Shown here: piece by piece, positions 16,790-25,794 of the stretch
Numbering within the stretch: position 1 is the first letter of the stretch
Layout: each line of letters begins with the position of its first letter
DNA from: Pseudomonadota bacterium
GTDB taxonomy: Bacteria; Pseudomonadota; Gammaproteobacteria; Steroidobacterales; Steroidobacteraceae
DNA: 64,000 nt
NCBI GenBank assembly: GCA_018241505.1
Contig: JAFEDS010000016.1
Location: 1 to 64,000 of the forward strand
Direction: 5' to 3'
Notes under the pieces: model-generated
Database searches by the model: none
Told to the model about the DNA's origin: nothing
Seen by the model: the letters and a program-made list of their open reading frames with translations, nothing else
Translations under genes and position numbers: made by a program

Positions 16790-19619
16790 GCAGGCGCTCT
16801 CCGTTCGGGTCTATAAACATGGGCGACACGATCCGTGCCCTCACCTGTTCGTCTTTCAGGGGAAACGCGCAGATGATTTCTTCGCCCGTATGTTTGAGGC
16901 CGCCCTGGTACAAACCAAGTGCAATGAACTTGTCCAACTCAGTCGACCAGGTCACGGACGTAATATAGCCACGCCCGTGGCCTTCGATTTTGTCCGTAGT
17001 GGCAAACAGAATGGAGCCGCCACGCAGCTTCTTTCCGGCCTCCAGACACTCGATACCCACGAGGCTCCAGCGCTCGGGCGCTTGCAACAAGGGCCGCTGA
17101 CGCAGCTCACGACCGATGAAGGGCTTGTCTTTGCTGGCCATCTTGCCGAGGCCGAGGTCGTCCAGCGTGTTGCGGTGGTCGAGCTCGCCACCGGCGACGT
17201 GACCCTTCTCAATACGAAGCGAGGCCAGGGCCTCGAGACCATAGGGTTTGATCCCCAGTGGGGCAGCGCTCGCCAGCAAGTGCTCCCACAAAGCGACGCC
17301 GTAGTCGGCGGGAGTGTATATCTCGTAGGCCAGCTCGCCAGAGAAGCTCAAACGGATCAAACGCAGCGGCACGCCATCGAAGTTGAATTCCAGGCAACCC
17401 ATGTACGGAAGATTTGCATCGGATACGTCGTTACCCGGGAATGCAAGCTCCAGCGCCGCACGGGCCTTGGGGCCGGCGACAACCATCCCCGCCCACTCGT
17501 CCGTTACAGACGTGACCTGTACTTTCAGGTCGGTCCAAGCGGTCTGGAGCAGGAGCTCCAACCAGGACATCACCTCACCGGCCTGCGCGGTCGTCGTCGT
17601 CATGAAGTAGCGCGTGTCGGACAAGCGAGTCGTGGTACCGTCATCCAACACCACGCCATCATCGGTGAGCATGACACCGTACCGAGCCCTGCCTACGGGC
17701 AGCTTCGCGAAGCCGTTGACATACACACGATTGAGGAACTCAGCCGCGTCCGGTCCCTGGACGTCGATTTTGCCCAGTGTGGAGACATCAGACAGGCCTA
17801 CTGCCCGGCGCACGAGGCGCATTTCCTCGATGTAGGCTGACTCAACATTCGACCCGGCCCAACGATACCACCAGGCCCGCAGCCACGGCCCGGCTTCGAT
17901 CATTTGACCGCCGTGAGCCAGGTGCCAGTCATGAAGCGGTGAGCGACGCGTAGCGCGGAAATGCTTGCCAATCGACCGGCCGGCGAGCGCCCCGATAGCG
18001 ACAGGTGTGAACGGCGGACGGAAGGTGGTTGTACCGGCCGCGGAAACATCCACGCCTCGCAGGTCCGCCATGATCGTCAGTGCGTTGACGTTGCTGGTCT
18101 TCCCCTGGTCCGTACCCATTCCGAGAGTGGTATAGCGCTTCAGGTGCTCGACTGACTGGTAGCCTTCCTGGTGTGCAATTTCCAGGTCTTTGACGCCAAC
18201 GTCGTTCTGGAAGTCAACGAACGCCTTTTTGAGCGGCCCCTTGGGTGGCTGCCAAATCGGCTGGATGCCGTAACCCCGCGGGGCAGTGTCCCGGAGGGAA
18301 GCGGAAGCAGTCCCACCGGCCGCCCGCGCACCCTCATCGATTGCATCCTGCCAGGTGCTGGTACCCGTCAACGCGCCAGCTCCCGAATGACCCGGGGCAT
18401 AGCCACCGGGCACCAACGCGTGTATTTCCTCGAGGTATTTTGGCTTGATACCGCAGTGGGAAGTCAGATGGACCGCCGGTGACCAACCGCCCGACATGCA
18501 TATGAGATCACATTCGACTGTAGTGTTGTCTACAACGACACCCGTGACAGACTTGCGGCCGAGCGCTGCCACAGACGACACACCCTTACGGAGGTCAATC
18601 ACCGTCACTTCAGCACCCGCGCGCTGCAGGTCTGAAACAGTTGCGTCGCTGCTGTCGTTATTGGTCACAACGACAACCCTTCTCCCGCACAACACAGCAA
18701 AGCGATTCAAATACACCCGCACCGCCGAAGCGAGCATGACGCCGGGAAGGTCGTTGTTGCGGAAAACCAAGGGCCTCTCAGTGGCGCCCGTCGCGAACAC
18801 AATCGACCGCGCACGCAAGGTGATGACAACTTGCCGCACGGGGCCGGCCGCCGCATCACGCCGCTCCACCAGGGCTACGGTGTTACCGTCATACAGACCA
18901 AACGCCGTTGTGCGAGTCAGGATCTCCACATTCGGAAGCGTCTCGAGCTCGCGCAGCATCTGTTGCCGCCAGGAATCGGCTTCACTGGCGACGCTTTCCA
19001 ACAACAGGCTGCCACCCAACAGAAAATCCTGCTCCGCCAACACGACGCGTGCGCCTGCCCGCCCGGCGGTGACAGCGGCACTGAGCCCGGCGGGCCCACC
19101 ACCAATGACCAATACGTCGGCAAACGCGTGCCGAGTCTCATACCGGTCGGGATCGCGCTCGTGCACTCCTTGCCCCAGGCCCGCGGCCTTGCGGATGAAG
19201 GGCTCGTAGAGCATCCAGGAGCCGCGAGCGGGTCCCATGAACGTCTTGTAGTAGAAACCGGCTGACAGGAGCGGTGACGCAAGCGAGTTCACTGCCATGA
19301 GATCGAATTGCACCGATGGCCACGCATTCTGGCAGCGCGCTTCCAGGCCCTCGAACAACTCCGTGACCGTGCCCGCGACATTCGGATCGGTACGCCCGCC
19401 ACGGCCTAGCGTAAACAAACCGTTGGGCTCCTCCACTCCCGCCGACAAAAATCCCCGCGGCCGGTGATACTTGAAGCTGCGGCCGACGAGCCTGACACCA
19501 TTGGCCAGGAGCGCCGAGGCCAGTGTGTCGCCTTGGCAGCCGCGAAAAATGCGGCCATCCAGCGAGAACGTCAAGGGTTGGTCGCGGTCGACGCGGCCCC
19601 CGGAGGGCAATCGCGTCAT
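16782..19619 (-). CDS. soxA: Sarcosine oxidase subunit alpha
   Basis: About 945 residues. Domain order: an N-terminal ferredoxin-like segment (DGRIFRGCQGDTLASALLANG, SFKYHRPRGFLSAG); a Rossmann domain (DVLVIGGGPAGLSAAVTAG) that binds NAD; then a C-terminal GcvT/tetrahydrofolate domain from about residue 570. With SoxB, D and G it oxidises sarcosine to glycine, passing the methyl carbon to tetrahydrofolate as 5,10-methylene-THF and making hydrogen peroxide. The ATG at 19619 gives the conserved N-terminus; upstream frame is rejected because it overlaps soxD. It shares ATGA with soxD. Confidence 0.93.
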   Translation of the reverse strand: MTRLPSGGRVDRDQPLTFSLDGRIFRGCQGDTLASALLANGVRLVGRSFKYHRPRGFLSAGVEEPNGLFTLGRGGRTDPNVAGTVTELFEGLEARCQNAWPSVQFDLMAVNSLASPLLSAGFYYKTFMGPARGSWMLYEPFIRKAAGLGQGVHERDPDRYETRHAFADVLVIGGGPAGLSAAVTAGRAGARVVLAEQDFLLGGSLLLESVASEADSWRQQMLRELETLPNVEILTRTTAFGLYDGNTVALVERRDAAAGPVRQVVITLRARSIVFATGATERPLVFRNNDLPGVMLASAVRVYLNRFAVLCGRRVVVVTNNDSSDATVSDLQRAGAEVTVIDLRKGVSSVAALGRKSVTGVVVDNTTVECDLICMSGGWSPAVHLTSHCGIKPKYLEEIHALVPGGYAPGHSGAGALTGTSTWQDAIDEGARAAGGTASASLRDTAPRGYGIQPIWQPPKGPLKKAFVDFQNDVGVKDLEIAHQEGYQSVEHLKRYTTLGMGTDQGKTSNVNALTIMADLRGVDVSAAGTTTFRPPFTPVAIGALAGRSIGKHFRATRRSPLHDWHLAHGGQMIEAGPWLRAWWYRWAGSNVESAYIEEMRLVRRAVGLSDVSTLGKIDVQGPDAAEFLNRVYVNGFAKLPVGRARYGVMLTDDGVVLDDGTTTRLSDTRYFMTTTTAQAGEVMSWLELLLQTAWTDLKVQVTSVTDEWAGMVVAGPKARAALELAFPGNDVSDANLPYMGCLEFNFDGVPLRLIRLSFSGELAYEIYTPADYGVALWEHLLASAAPLGIKPYGLEALASLRIEKGHVAGGELDHRNTLDDLGLGKMASKDKPFIGRELRQRPLLQAPERWSLVGIECLEAGKKLRGGSILFATTDKIEGHGRGYITSVTWSTELDKFIALGLYQGGLKHTGEEIICAFPLKDEQVRARIVSPMFIDPNGERLRV

Positions 19620-19885
19620 TTGGACGCCACCTCGCGCGGCAGGCGCGACTCGCCTACCGCATTGGTTGCCGTATTGCGATCCAACACCAGCCATCGCCGG
19701 CAACCGAGCACGTGCTGCCAGTACTCGCGATGCGAGCCTTTGGGATTGTCGAACAGAAAGACGTAGCTATTCCACGCGGCGCTGTCGGAAGTACCGTGCG
19801 CAGGCCGTGGCTTGCTGGCGTCGCCACCGTACCGAAACTCGGTGTAGTCACGCTCACCGCACAAGGGACAGGTGATTCTCAACAT
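19616..19885 (-). CDS. soxD: Sarcosine oxidase subunit delta
   Basis: An 89-residue zinc-binding subunit. It starts MLRITCPLCGERDYTEF and has the second half-site HVLGCRRW, with REYWQHV before it, as in SoxD families (zinc held by Cys and His). It is 3 bp after soxB and shares ATGA with soxA. Length is normal. Confidence 0.92.
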   Translation of the reverse strand: MLRITCPLCGERDYTEFRYGGDASKPRPAHGTSDSAAWNSYVFLFDNPKGSHREYWQHVLGCRRWLVLDRNTATNAVGESRLPREVASK

Positions 19886-19888
19886 AGG

Positions 19889-21145
19889 TTATTGCTTGTA
19901 GGTCCAATTCCCGATGCCGTATTCATCCAGCTCGCCACCGCGTTCAAATCGATCGAGGCTGAAACAGCGATTCAAGGTGTGTTCGTCGTCGTGAGCGATG
20001 GTGTGAGCGAGACACCAACCCGCGGCGGGCGTTGCCTTGAATCCCTGGTAACACCAACCGCCATCCAGGTAGAGATTGCGCAAAGGCAGGCGGCAGATGT
20101 ACGGGCTCCCGTCCGGAGTCATGTCCTGGATACCGGCCCAGTGACGCAGCAGCCGCAACCGAGAAATCGAAGGAATCAACGCAACCGCGCATTCAGCCAC
20201 GGTCTGGACCTTGGGGAACTGGCCCCGCTGGGTGTAGTTGTTGAAGCCGTCAATGTGGCCGCCGAACACCAGTCCGCCCTTGTCGGATTGCGAGAGGTAG
20301 AACAGCTCGGCCCCGAAGGAAATCACGTGATCCACAAAAGGCTTGATGGGTTCCGACACAAAGGCCTGCAACAGATGGCTCTCAATCGGCAATCGCAGGC
20401 CTGCCATCGCCGCCAGGTGCGAGGAATGACCCGCCACGGCAATGGCGGTACGGCCCGCCAGGATTCGACCGCGGTTGGTTTCAACTCCCGTCACCTGTCC
20501 CTGTGAAATGACAAAGCCCGTCACCTCACAGCCTTCGATGATGTCAACACCCAGCGAAGCCGCCGCACGCGCATAGCCCCACGCGACTGCGTCATGGCGC
20601 ACCGTTCCCGCGCGCCGTTGCAACAGGCCGCCGTGGATCGGGAAACGCGCTTCGGCCGAGTAATCCAGATACGGCAGCAATTGCATCACAGCGCCGCGAT
20701 CGAGCAACTCCGCGTCGATTCCGTTCAAGCGCATGATGTTGCCCTTGCGCGCGAGGCCATCGAGTTGCCCAGGTCCATGCGCCAGGACGATCTGACCCCG
20801 TTGTGACAGCATCACATTGAAGTTGAGCTCGTGAGACAGCCCTTCCCAGAGCTTCAGGGAGAATTCAAAGAACTGGGTGTTGCCGTCGATGATGTAGTTG
20901 GAGCGTACCAACGTGGTGTTGCGGCCTACATTGCCGGAGCCGATATAGGCGCGCTCGAGAACGGCGATATTCCTGATGCCGTGGTTTTTCGCCAGATAGT
21001 AGGCAGTCGCCAACCCGTGGCCACCGCCTCCAATGATCACAACGTCATAGTTGGACTTCGGCTGTGGAGTACCCCATGCGCGTGGCCAGGGCTCATCAGA
21101 CAGCGCGTGGCGCGCAAGCGAAAGCGCCGAATATCGGCTGGACAA
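19889..21145 (-). CDS. soxB: Sarcosine oxidase subunit beta
   Basis: A 418-residue flavin subunit. The N-terminus RYSALSLARHALSDEPWPR and the FAD motif VVIIGGGGHGLATAYYLAKN match SoxB. The His in TVRHDAVAWGYARAA is at the position where SoxB carries covalent FMN. No ATG is available near the conserved N-terminus; TTG at 21145 is the most likely start, an uncommon choice. It heads the soxBDAG operon. No glyA, folD or purU follows, so the methylene-THF produced must be used by enzymes encoded elsewhere. Confidence 0.92.
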   Translation of the reverse strand: MSSRYSALSLARHALSDEPWPRAWGTPQPKSNYDVVIIGGGGHGLATAYYLAKNHGIRNIAVLERAYIGSGNVGRNTTLVRSNYIIDGNTQFFEFSLKLWEGLSHELNFNVMLSQRGQIVLAHGPGQLDGLARKGNIMRLNGIDAELLDRGAVMQLLPYLDYSAEARFPIHGGLLQRRAGTVRHDAVAWGYARAAASLGVDIIEGCEVTGFVISQGQVTGVETNRGRILAGRTAIAVAGHSSHLAAMAGLRLPIESHLLQAFVSEPIKPFVDHVISFGAELFYLSQSDKGGLVFGGHIDGFNNYTQRGQFPKVQTVAECAVALIPSISRLRLLRHWAGIQDMTPDGSPYICRLPLRNLYLDGGWCYQGFKATPAAGWCLAHTIAHDDEHTLNRCFSLDRFERGGELDEYGIGNWTYKQ

Positions 21146-21238
21146 GATACGAGTCTCGTTGGGACGGTAACAGCAGCGTAGCCCAACGACTGCTGCGAAA
21201 AAAGCGTATATTTTCTTAGGAGCCCGTTAGTTTTTGAG

Positions 21239-21484
21239 ATGGTCGGCGTGGTGACTTTGAATTGGGTTTTGAATATCGGCATTGCCGCCACCGGCACTCT
21301 GGTGCTGGTCGGGTGGCTGCGCCACCGTGGGCGCGAGGACTACCGGAATATCAACCAGTCGGAGATCTCAGACGACTTCCGGGCCGCACAGGAGTTGCTC
21401 GAGGATGCGCTCAGCGAGCGCAACCGCTCCAGAACGGAATGGCCTGAATCGCATCCGGCCACGCCTCGCGACCCCCCAGGCTGA
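21239..21484 (+). CDS. Small membrane protein, unknown
   Basis: An 81-residue frame with one hydrophobic helix near the N-terminus (about residues 8-27, LNWVLNIGIAATGTLVLVGW). A charged helical tail with SDDFRAAQELLEDALSERN follows. Third codon positions are strongly G/C, as in real genes here, supporting coding. The layout suggests an inner-membrane anchor with a cytoplasmic coiled tail. It is divergent from soxB (93 bp) and its last 74 bp overlap the 3' end of the SUKH gene on the other strand. I recognise no family. Confidence 0.55.
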   Translation: MVGVVTLNWVLNIGIAATGTLVLVGWLRHRGREDYRNINQSEISDDFRAAQELLEDALSERNRSRTEWPESHPATPRDPPG

Positions 21485-22001
21485 ACTCGCGCCGCAGGTA
21501 GTCCGCGAGGTCGAATCCATAGCAGATGATATCCGTCTGATGGATTGAGAAGACGGGATTGCCCGCCCTGTACGGCTCGACGGGCATCATCCGGTGACCA
21601 AAAACCGGAATCAACCGCGGTGCCGCCTGGATCCCCTCGGACGCCACGCTCAGCGCAGCTTCAGTCATGCACGGGCGCGCCGCCCAATCGGGATGCCAGT
21701 AATCGTTGTGCTCAACGTCGAACAGGATTCCCCGGCGCGGACCGTCGAGCCAATCGCGCAGACGTGCGACATCACCTGAACGCCAGTCGGGAAAGTGTGC
21801 ACCCTTGGGGAGCGCGGTCTGCAGGAAGGCCCGCAGATCCGGCGGGAAGCGGAATTGGTGCTGTCGCTCGGTCCGTTCGACCTCGGCATCCGTGAGACCG
21901 GCGTCGAATTCAACCCGGTAGGTTGCGGAGCCCGGCTCCACCACACCGAAGTGATACGGCGTGCCGCGCAGTTGCTCGATCAGCGCGCGCCAGTCCGTCA
22001 C
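21411..22001 (-). CDS. SMI1/KNR4 (SUKH) domain protein
   Basis: A 196-residue protein with the SUKH pattern: a start helix, then GLTDAEVERTERQHQFRFPP followed by DLRAFLQTALP, FPDWR, and a later GILFDVEHNDYW. SUKH proteins are often immunity proteins against polymorphic toxins, but many are orphan regulators or binders. No toxin gene is adjacent. It shares ATGA with the upstream REC-GGDEF gene, so the two are co-expressed; a sensing or protection role in cyclic-di-GMP signalling is only a guess. Confidence 0.82.
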   Translation of the reverse strand: MTDWRALIEQLRGTPYHFGVVEPGSATYRVEFDAGLTDAEVERTERQHQFRFPPDLRAFLQTALPKGAHFPDWRSGDVARLRDWLDGPRRGILFDVEHNDYWHPDWAARPCMTEAALSVASEGIQAAPRLIPVFGHRMMPVEPYRAGNPVFSIHQTDIICYGFDLADYLRREFSLGGREAWPDAIQAIPFWSGCAR

Positions 22002-23428
22002 CCGACCGCGCGTCCTTCGGTCACACGGTTACGTCCTGAGCGCTTGCTGTCATACAAGGCAGCATCCGCCGCCAGCAACAGACTATCCTTCAGGCCCGGT
22101 GTGTTGGTCACCGACCGTTTCAAGGAACAGAAACCAAAGCTCGCGGTCACTGACAGCGGCTGAGTGGCGCTCGTGAAGGGCGACTGGCTGACACGCTCGC
22201 GCAGTCGTTCCGCGATGGCGAGCGCCTGGAACCGCCCGGTCTCGGGCAGTACCACAGCAAACTCTTCACCCCCGATGCGCGCAACCCAATCCTCACCCAA
22301 ACGCAGGCCCTGTGTGAGGCGTTCGCCGAATTCAGTCAGCACGGCATCGCCCGCGGCGTGCCCATACTGATCGTTGATGGCCTTGAAGTGATCGATATCG
22401 CAAATCACCAGCGACAGTGGCCGCTGGCTGCGCACGGCGCGCGTCACTTCACGAGCCCATTGATGGTCAAAGTAGCGCCGGTTCCCCACGCGCGTCAGCT
22501 CGTCGATGGTGGACAACAACTGGTTGTCGGTGACCGCCGACCGCAGGCTGTCCGCGAAGCTGACAATGCGCCGGGCAACAGTGAGCTGAGCCCAGAACTG
22601 CTCGCCGCGAGCCTCTCCCGACATCACATCGTTCGCACCGGCCCGCAGCGCTTCGGAACGCGCGTCGGAGTCAGGGCTGGCAACGAACACCACGTGAGTA
22701 GCAGAACCCGCCTGCAACTGGCGCGCACCTGAAATCAAGTCGAGCCGGTCGGTAAACAGCAGGGCGTGAATTTTTTCGGTGAGACGCAGCAGCGCATCGG
22801 GCGTATCGGCGGCGATTTCCGTGGCCACGTCCGCCATTTTCAGCACTTTCAGATAGCGCTCGCGAGTCGCCGCCGACTCAATCATCAGCAGCGCCGTCGG
22901 GCTGGGCGGCGTACGGCGCAGCAGTCCCGATAAACCCGCCGCGGCCGGGCTTTCATCCACCTGCTGGAGTACCTCCTGACGTTGCAGCAGGTATTGGGCG
23001 GACTTTTCAACAATCGAGCCCTCATCGGGCGACTCTTCGGCGGCCGGCTCCTCTTTCGGAATACCGTCGCGCCCATCAAACACGGTGCGAACGATCCGGG
23101 GTAGGCGCGGCAGCTCGGATTTGGAAATGCAGTCCGTCGCGCCACTCGCACGTGCGCGCCGCATCGCCGAGTCGCTCATGTGCCCGGAAACAAAAATGAA
23201 CGGAATCGCCGGATGCTCCGCTTTCGCAATGGTGAGCGCCGCCATGCCGTCGAAGCCCGGCACATTGGAATCCGAAAGAATCAGGTCGGGCGTTTTAGCG
23301 AGGGCGGAGCGGAACTCCCCTTCGGTGCCGACGCGCTCGAAAGCGCACGGCAATCCTGCTGCCGAGAGGCTCCTCAGCGTCAGCTCTGCCTCTGACTCGT
23401 CATCCTCAATGATTAATAAACGGAGCAT
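21998..23428 (-). CDS. Response regulator with GGDEF diguanylate cyclase domain
   Basis: A 476-residue soluble protein. An N-terminal receiver domain has IIEDDE, phospho-acceptor Asp53 in LSDSNVPG, and Lys near 107. A linker follows, then a second receiver-like but degenerate region at about residues 180-290 (no clear Asp pocket), then a C-terminal GGDEF domain. The active loop is ARIGGEEFAVVLP, which predicts an active cyclase making cyclic-di-GMP. The inhibitory RxxD site expected just before it reads LGED, so product feedback may be lost. ATG 23428 is preferred over the GTG at 23449. No histidine kinase gene is next to it. Confidence 0.9.
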   Translation of the reverse strand: MLRLLIIEDDESEAELTLRSLSAAGLPCAFERVGTEGEFRSALAKTPDLILSDSNVPGFDGMAALTIAKAEHPAIPFIFVSGHMSDSAMRRARASGATDCISKSELPRLPRIVRTVFDGRDGIPKEEPAAEESPDEGSIVEKSAQYLLQRQEVLQQVDESPAAAGLSGLLRRTPPSPTALLMIESAATRERYLKVLKMADVATEIAADTPDALLRLTEKIHALLFTDRLDLISGARQLQAGSATHVVFVASPDSDARSEALRAGANDVMSGEARGEQFWAQLTVARRIVSFADSLRSAVTDNQLLSTIDELTRVGNRRYFDHQWAREVTRAVRSQRPLSLVICDIDHFKAINDQYGHAAGDAVLTEFGERLTQGLRLGEDWVARIGGEEFAVVLPETGRFQALAIAERLRERVSQSPFTSATQPLSVTASFGFCSLKRSVTNTPGLKDSLLLAADAALYDSKRSGRNRVTEGRAVG

Positions 23429-23593
23429 GGGCACTCGTCTGCCTTTCACGTGGGGAGCAGCGTAAGGAATACGGACATTTGAAACTGCGCATGCCGGCTT
23501 ACTATGCAGATACGACCTGTGAGATGCCGCACAAATCCCGCACGCTGCAAGTTTTTTTGCGAAGCAGCACCTTGACGCCGCTGAAATCGATGC

Positions 23594-24472
23594 CTAAACC
23601 GCAGCCCTGGCCATTCCCTCCAGCTTGTCCTGAGTCCGTGCCTGAAAGTCCGCAGCATCATGTCGCTCGTGCAACTGTTCGGACGGCGGCCCGCTGGTTC
23701 GGTTGACGATCCGACCGCGTTTGACGGCCGCACGCGCGCCCACTGCATCGGCCCAACGCTGCACGTGCCGATAATCCTGAACCGACAGGAATTCCGCAGC
23801 CCCATACTGCTGCCCCTTCACGAGGCCGCCGTACCACGGCCAGATGGCGATGTCGGCGATCGTATACTGACTGCCCGTAACAAACTCGTTCCCGGCGAGC
23901 TGTCGATCGAGGACATCGAGTTGCCGCTTGACCTCCATCGCATACCGATCGATGGCGTACTCGATTTTCAGCGGTGCGTAGGCATAGAAGTGCCCGAAGC
24001 CGCCGCCCAGGTAGGGCGCACTGCCCATCTGCCAGAACAACCATGACAGACATTCAGCCCGCGCCGCAGGCTCGTTCGGTACCAAGGCCGCGAACTTCTC
24101 GGCCAGATATAACAGGATCGCGCCCGACTCGAACACGCGGATCGGCTTCGGGCCGCTTCGATCGAGCAGGGCCGGAATCTTCGAGTTGGGATTCACGGCC
24201 ACAAAGCCGCTGCCGAACTGGTCACCGTCATTGATTCTGATCAGCCAGGCATCGTACTCGGCGCCGCGGTGCCCCAGCGCGAGCAACTCCTCCAACAGGA
24301 TGGTGACCTTCTGGCCATTGGGTGTCCCCAGCGAATACAACTGCAGCGGGTGTCGCCCGACGGGCAACTCCTTTTCGTGCGTCGCACCGGCCACCGGCCG
24401 GTTGATGCGCGCGAACTGGCCGCCATTTTCTTTATCCCAAGTCCACACCTTGGGCGGTACGTAGTCAGTCAT
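23594..24472 (-). CDS. yghU: Glutathione-dependent disulfide-bond oxidoreductase (YghU family)
   Basis: A 292-residue GST-fold protein of the YghU/Ure2p-like group. The N-terminus (MTDYVPPKVWTWDKENGGQFA with INRPVAGATHEKELPVGRHP) is the YghU signature. The thioredoxin-like half has LYSLGTPNGQKVTILLEEL and the NPNSKIPAL cis-Pro loop. The all-helical half has YTIADIAIWPWYG. Family members bind two glutathiones and reduce organic disulfides or peroxides. It stands apart from its neighbours and is probably a stress enzyme. Confidence 0.92.
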   Translation of the reverse strand: MTDYVPPKVWTWDKENGGQFARINRPVAGATHEKELPVGRHPLQLYSLGTPNGQKVTILLEELLALGHRGAEYDAWLIRINDGDQFGSGFVAVNPNSKIPALLDRSGPKPIRVFESGAILLYLAEKFAALVPNEPAARAECLSWLFWQMGSAPYLGGGFGHFYAYAPLKIEYAIDRYAMEVKRQLDVLDRQLAGNEFVTGSQYTIADIAIWPWYGGLVKGQQYGAAEFLSVQDYRHVQRWADAVGARAAVKRGRIVNRTSGPPSEQLHERHDAADFQARTQDKLEGMARAAV

Positions 24473-24495
24473 CGGTCACACTCCTGCGCAAAAGC

Positions 24496-25794
24496 TCACC
24501 ACAAAGGCCCGGTCGAGCTCGCTTCCACATCATCCGGCAAAATCGGGGGCGCGCCATTGCCCCACGAACCTCGAATATAAGTCAGCACACTGGCCATCTG
24601 TTCCGAGCTCAGGGTCGGATAAAACGGCGGCATGCCGAACGGCCGCGGATTCAATTGCGTACCGGGTGCATAACCGCCGTACAGAACGATCCGGACCGCA
24701 TCGAGCGACGGGCTCATGTTGACAACACGGCTTCCCGCCAGCGCCGGAGCGACCACTGCACGCCCTTCGCCCTGATCACCGTGACAGCGAGCGCAATGGT
24801 CCGCATAGATCCTCTGCCCGTTGCTCATCACGAGCGGCAGGTTTGCAAGCACGACCCCGGAGCGAATGTCCTTGCTGGCGGCGGGAACTTCAGGCAAGGA
24901 CTTCAGGTAGACCGCAATGGCCTTCAGGTCAGCCGGGTCAGCATGTTGCAGGCTGTCGTACACGACCTCGGCCATCGGTCCGAACGTAAATCCCTGGTGT
25001 CCGCCCTCACCGCCAACAATCACTCCCGCGCGCAACAAGGTCACGATGTCGGTCTCGCTCCAGGTCTGGACGCCGGCTTCCTTTGAGTTTGTCAGTGACG
25101 GCGCATACCAGCTCAACACGAGGCCGCCCGACGGATTGTCTTTTGATCTGACTGCTCCCAGTGCATTGCGCGACTCGTGACAGGCGCTACAGTGCGCAAC
25201 ACCCTGCACCAGATAGGCGCCGCGGTTCCATTCGGCATCGTGCCGTGTGTCCGGCTCGTACACACCCGGCGTGAAAAACAAGCCACGCCACACGGCCAGC
25301 AGCCAGCGTTGGTTGAACGGGAATTTGAGTCGATGCTCACGGTTGGGAGCCGCCACCGCGGCAACCGTCCTCAGGTACGCAAACATCGCATCCGCGTCGG
25401 CGCGACTGAGCTTCGTGAAGTTGGTATAGGGAAAGGTCGGATAGAGCAGCTTCCTGCCGGGCGCATACCCGTTGTGCAGGGCGCTCCAGAAATCATCGGC
25501 GCTCCAACTGCCGATGCCGAACCTGGCATCCTGGGTGATGTTGGGTGAAAAGAAATTGCCGAACGGCGTGGGGATGCTGCGGCCGCCGGCAAACGGCCGG
25601 CCACCCCGGACCGTGTGGCAGCCTTCGCAATTGCCCAGCGTAACCAGGGCGCGGCCCCGGGACACTGGGTCCAATTGAACGGTGCTCAGCGATGCGGGCG
25701 CTTCCCCGCTCTGGCGATCACGAGGCCAGAACAACACAGCGAGCGCAACCACAGCGCACGCCAGGATGGCGAGCCACGCAATCCTGAGCTTCAT
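24496..25794 (-). CDS. Three-haem cytochrome c
   Basis: A 432-residue exported protein. It has an N-terminal membrane anchor or signal (LRIAWLAILACAVVALAVLF) and three haem-binding motifs: CEGCH, CSACH and CARCH. The layout, including PFGNFFSPNITQD and GYAPGRKLLYPTFPYTNF, matches the cytochrome subunit of membrane-bound gluconate/alcohol dehydrogenase-type complexes, which pass electrons to quinone. No dehydrogenase subunit gene lies next to it. The ATG at 25794 shares ATGA with the upstream cytochrome gene. Confidence 0.9.
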   Translation of the reverse strand: MKLRIAWLAILACAVVALAVLFWPRDRQSGEAPASLSTVQLDPVSRGRALVTLGNCEGCHTVRGGRPFAGGRSIPTPFGNFFSPNITQDARFGIGSWSADDFWSALHNGYAPGRKLLYPTFPYTNFTKLSRADADAMFAYLRTVAAVAAPNREHRLKFPFNQRWLLAVWRGLFFTPGVYEPDTRHDAEWNRGAYLVQGVAHCSACHESRNALGAVRSKDNPSGGLVLSWYAPSLTNSKEAGVQTWSETDIVTLLRAGVIVGGEGGHQGFTFGPMAEVVYDSLQHADPADLKAIAVYLKSLPEVPAASKDIRSGVVLANLPLVMSNGQRIYADHCARCHGDQGEGRAVVAPALAGSRVVNMSPSLDAVRIVLYGGYAPGTQLNPRPFGMPPFYPTLSSEQMASVLTYIRGSWGNGAPPILPDDVEASSTGPLW

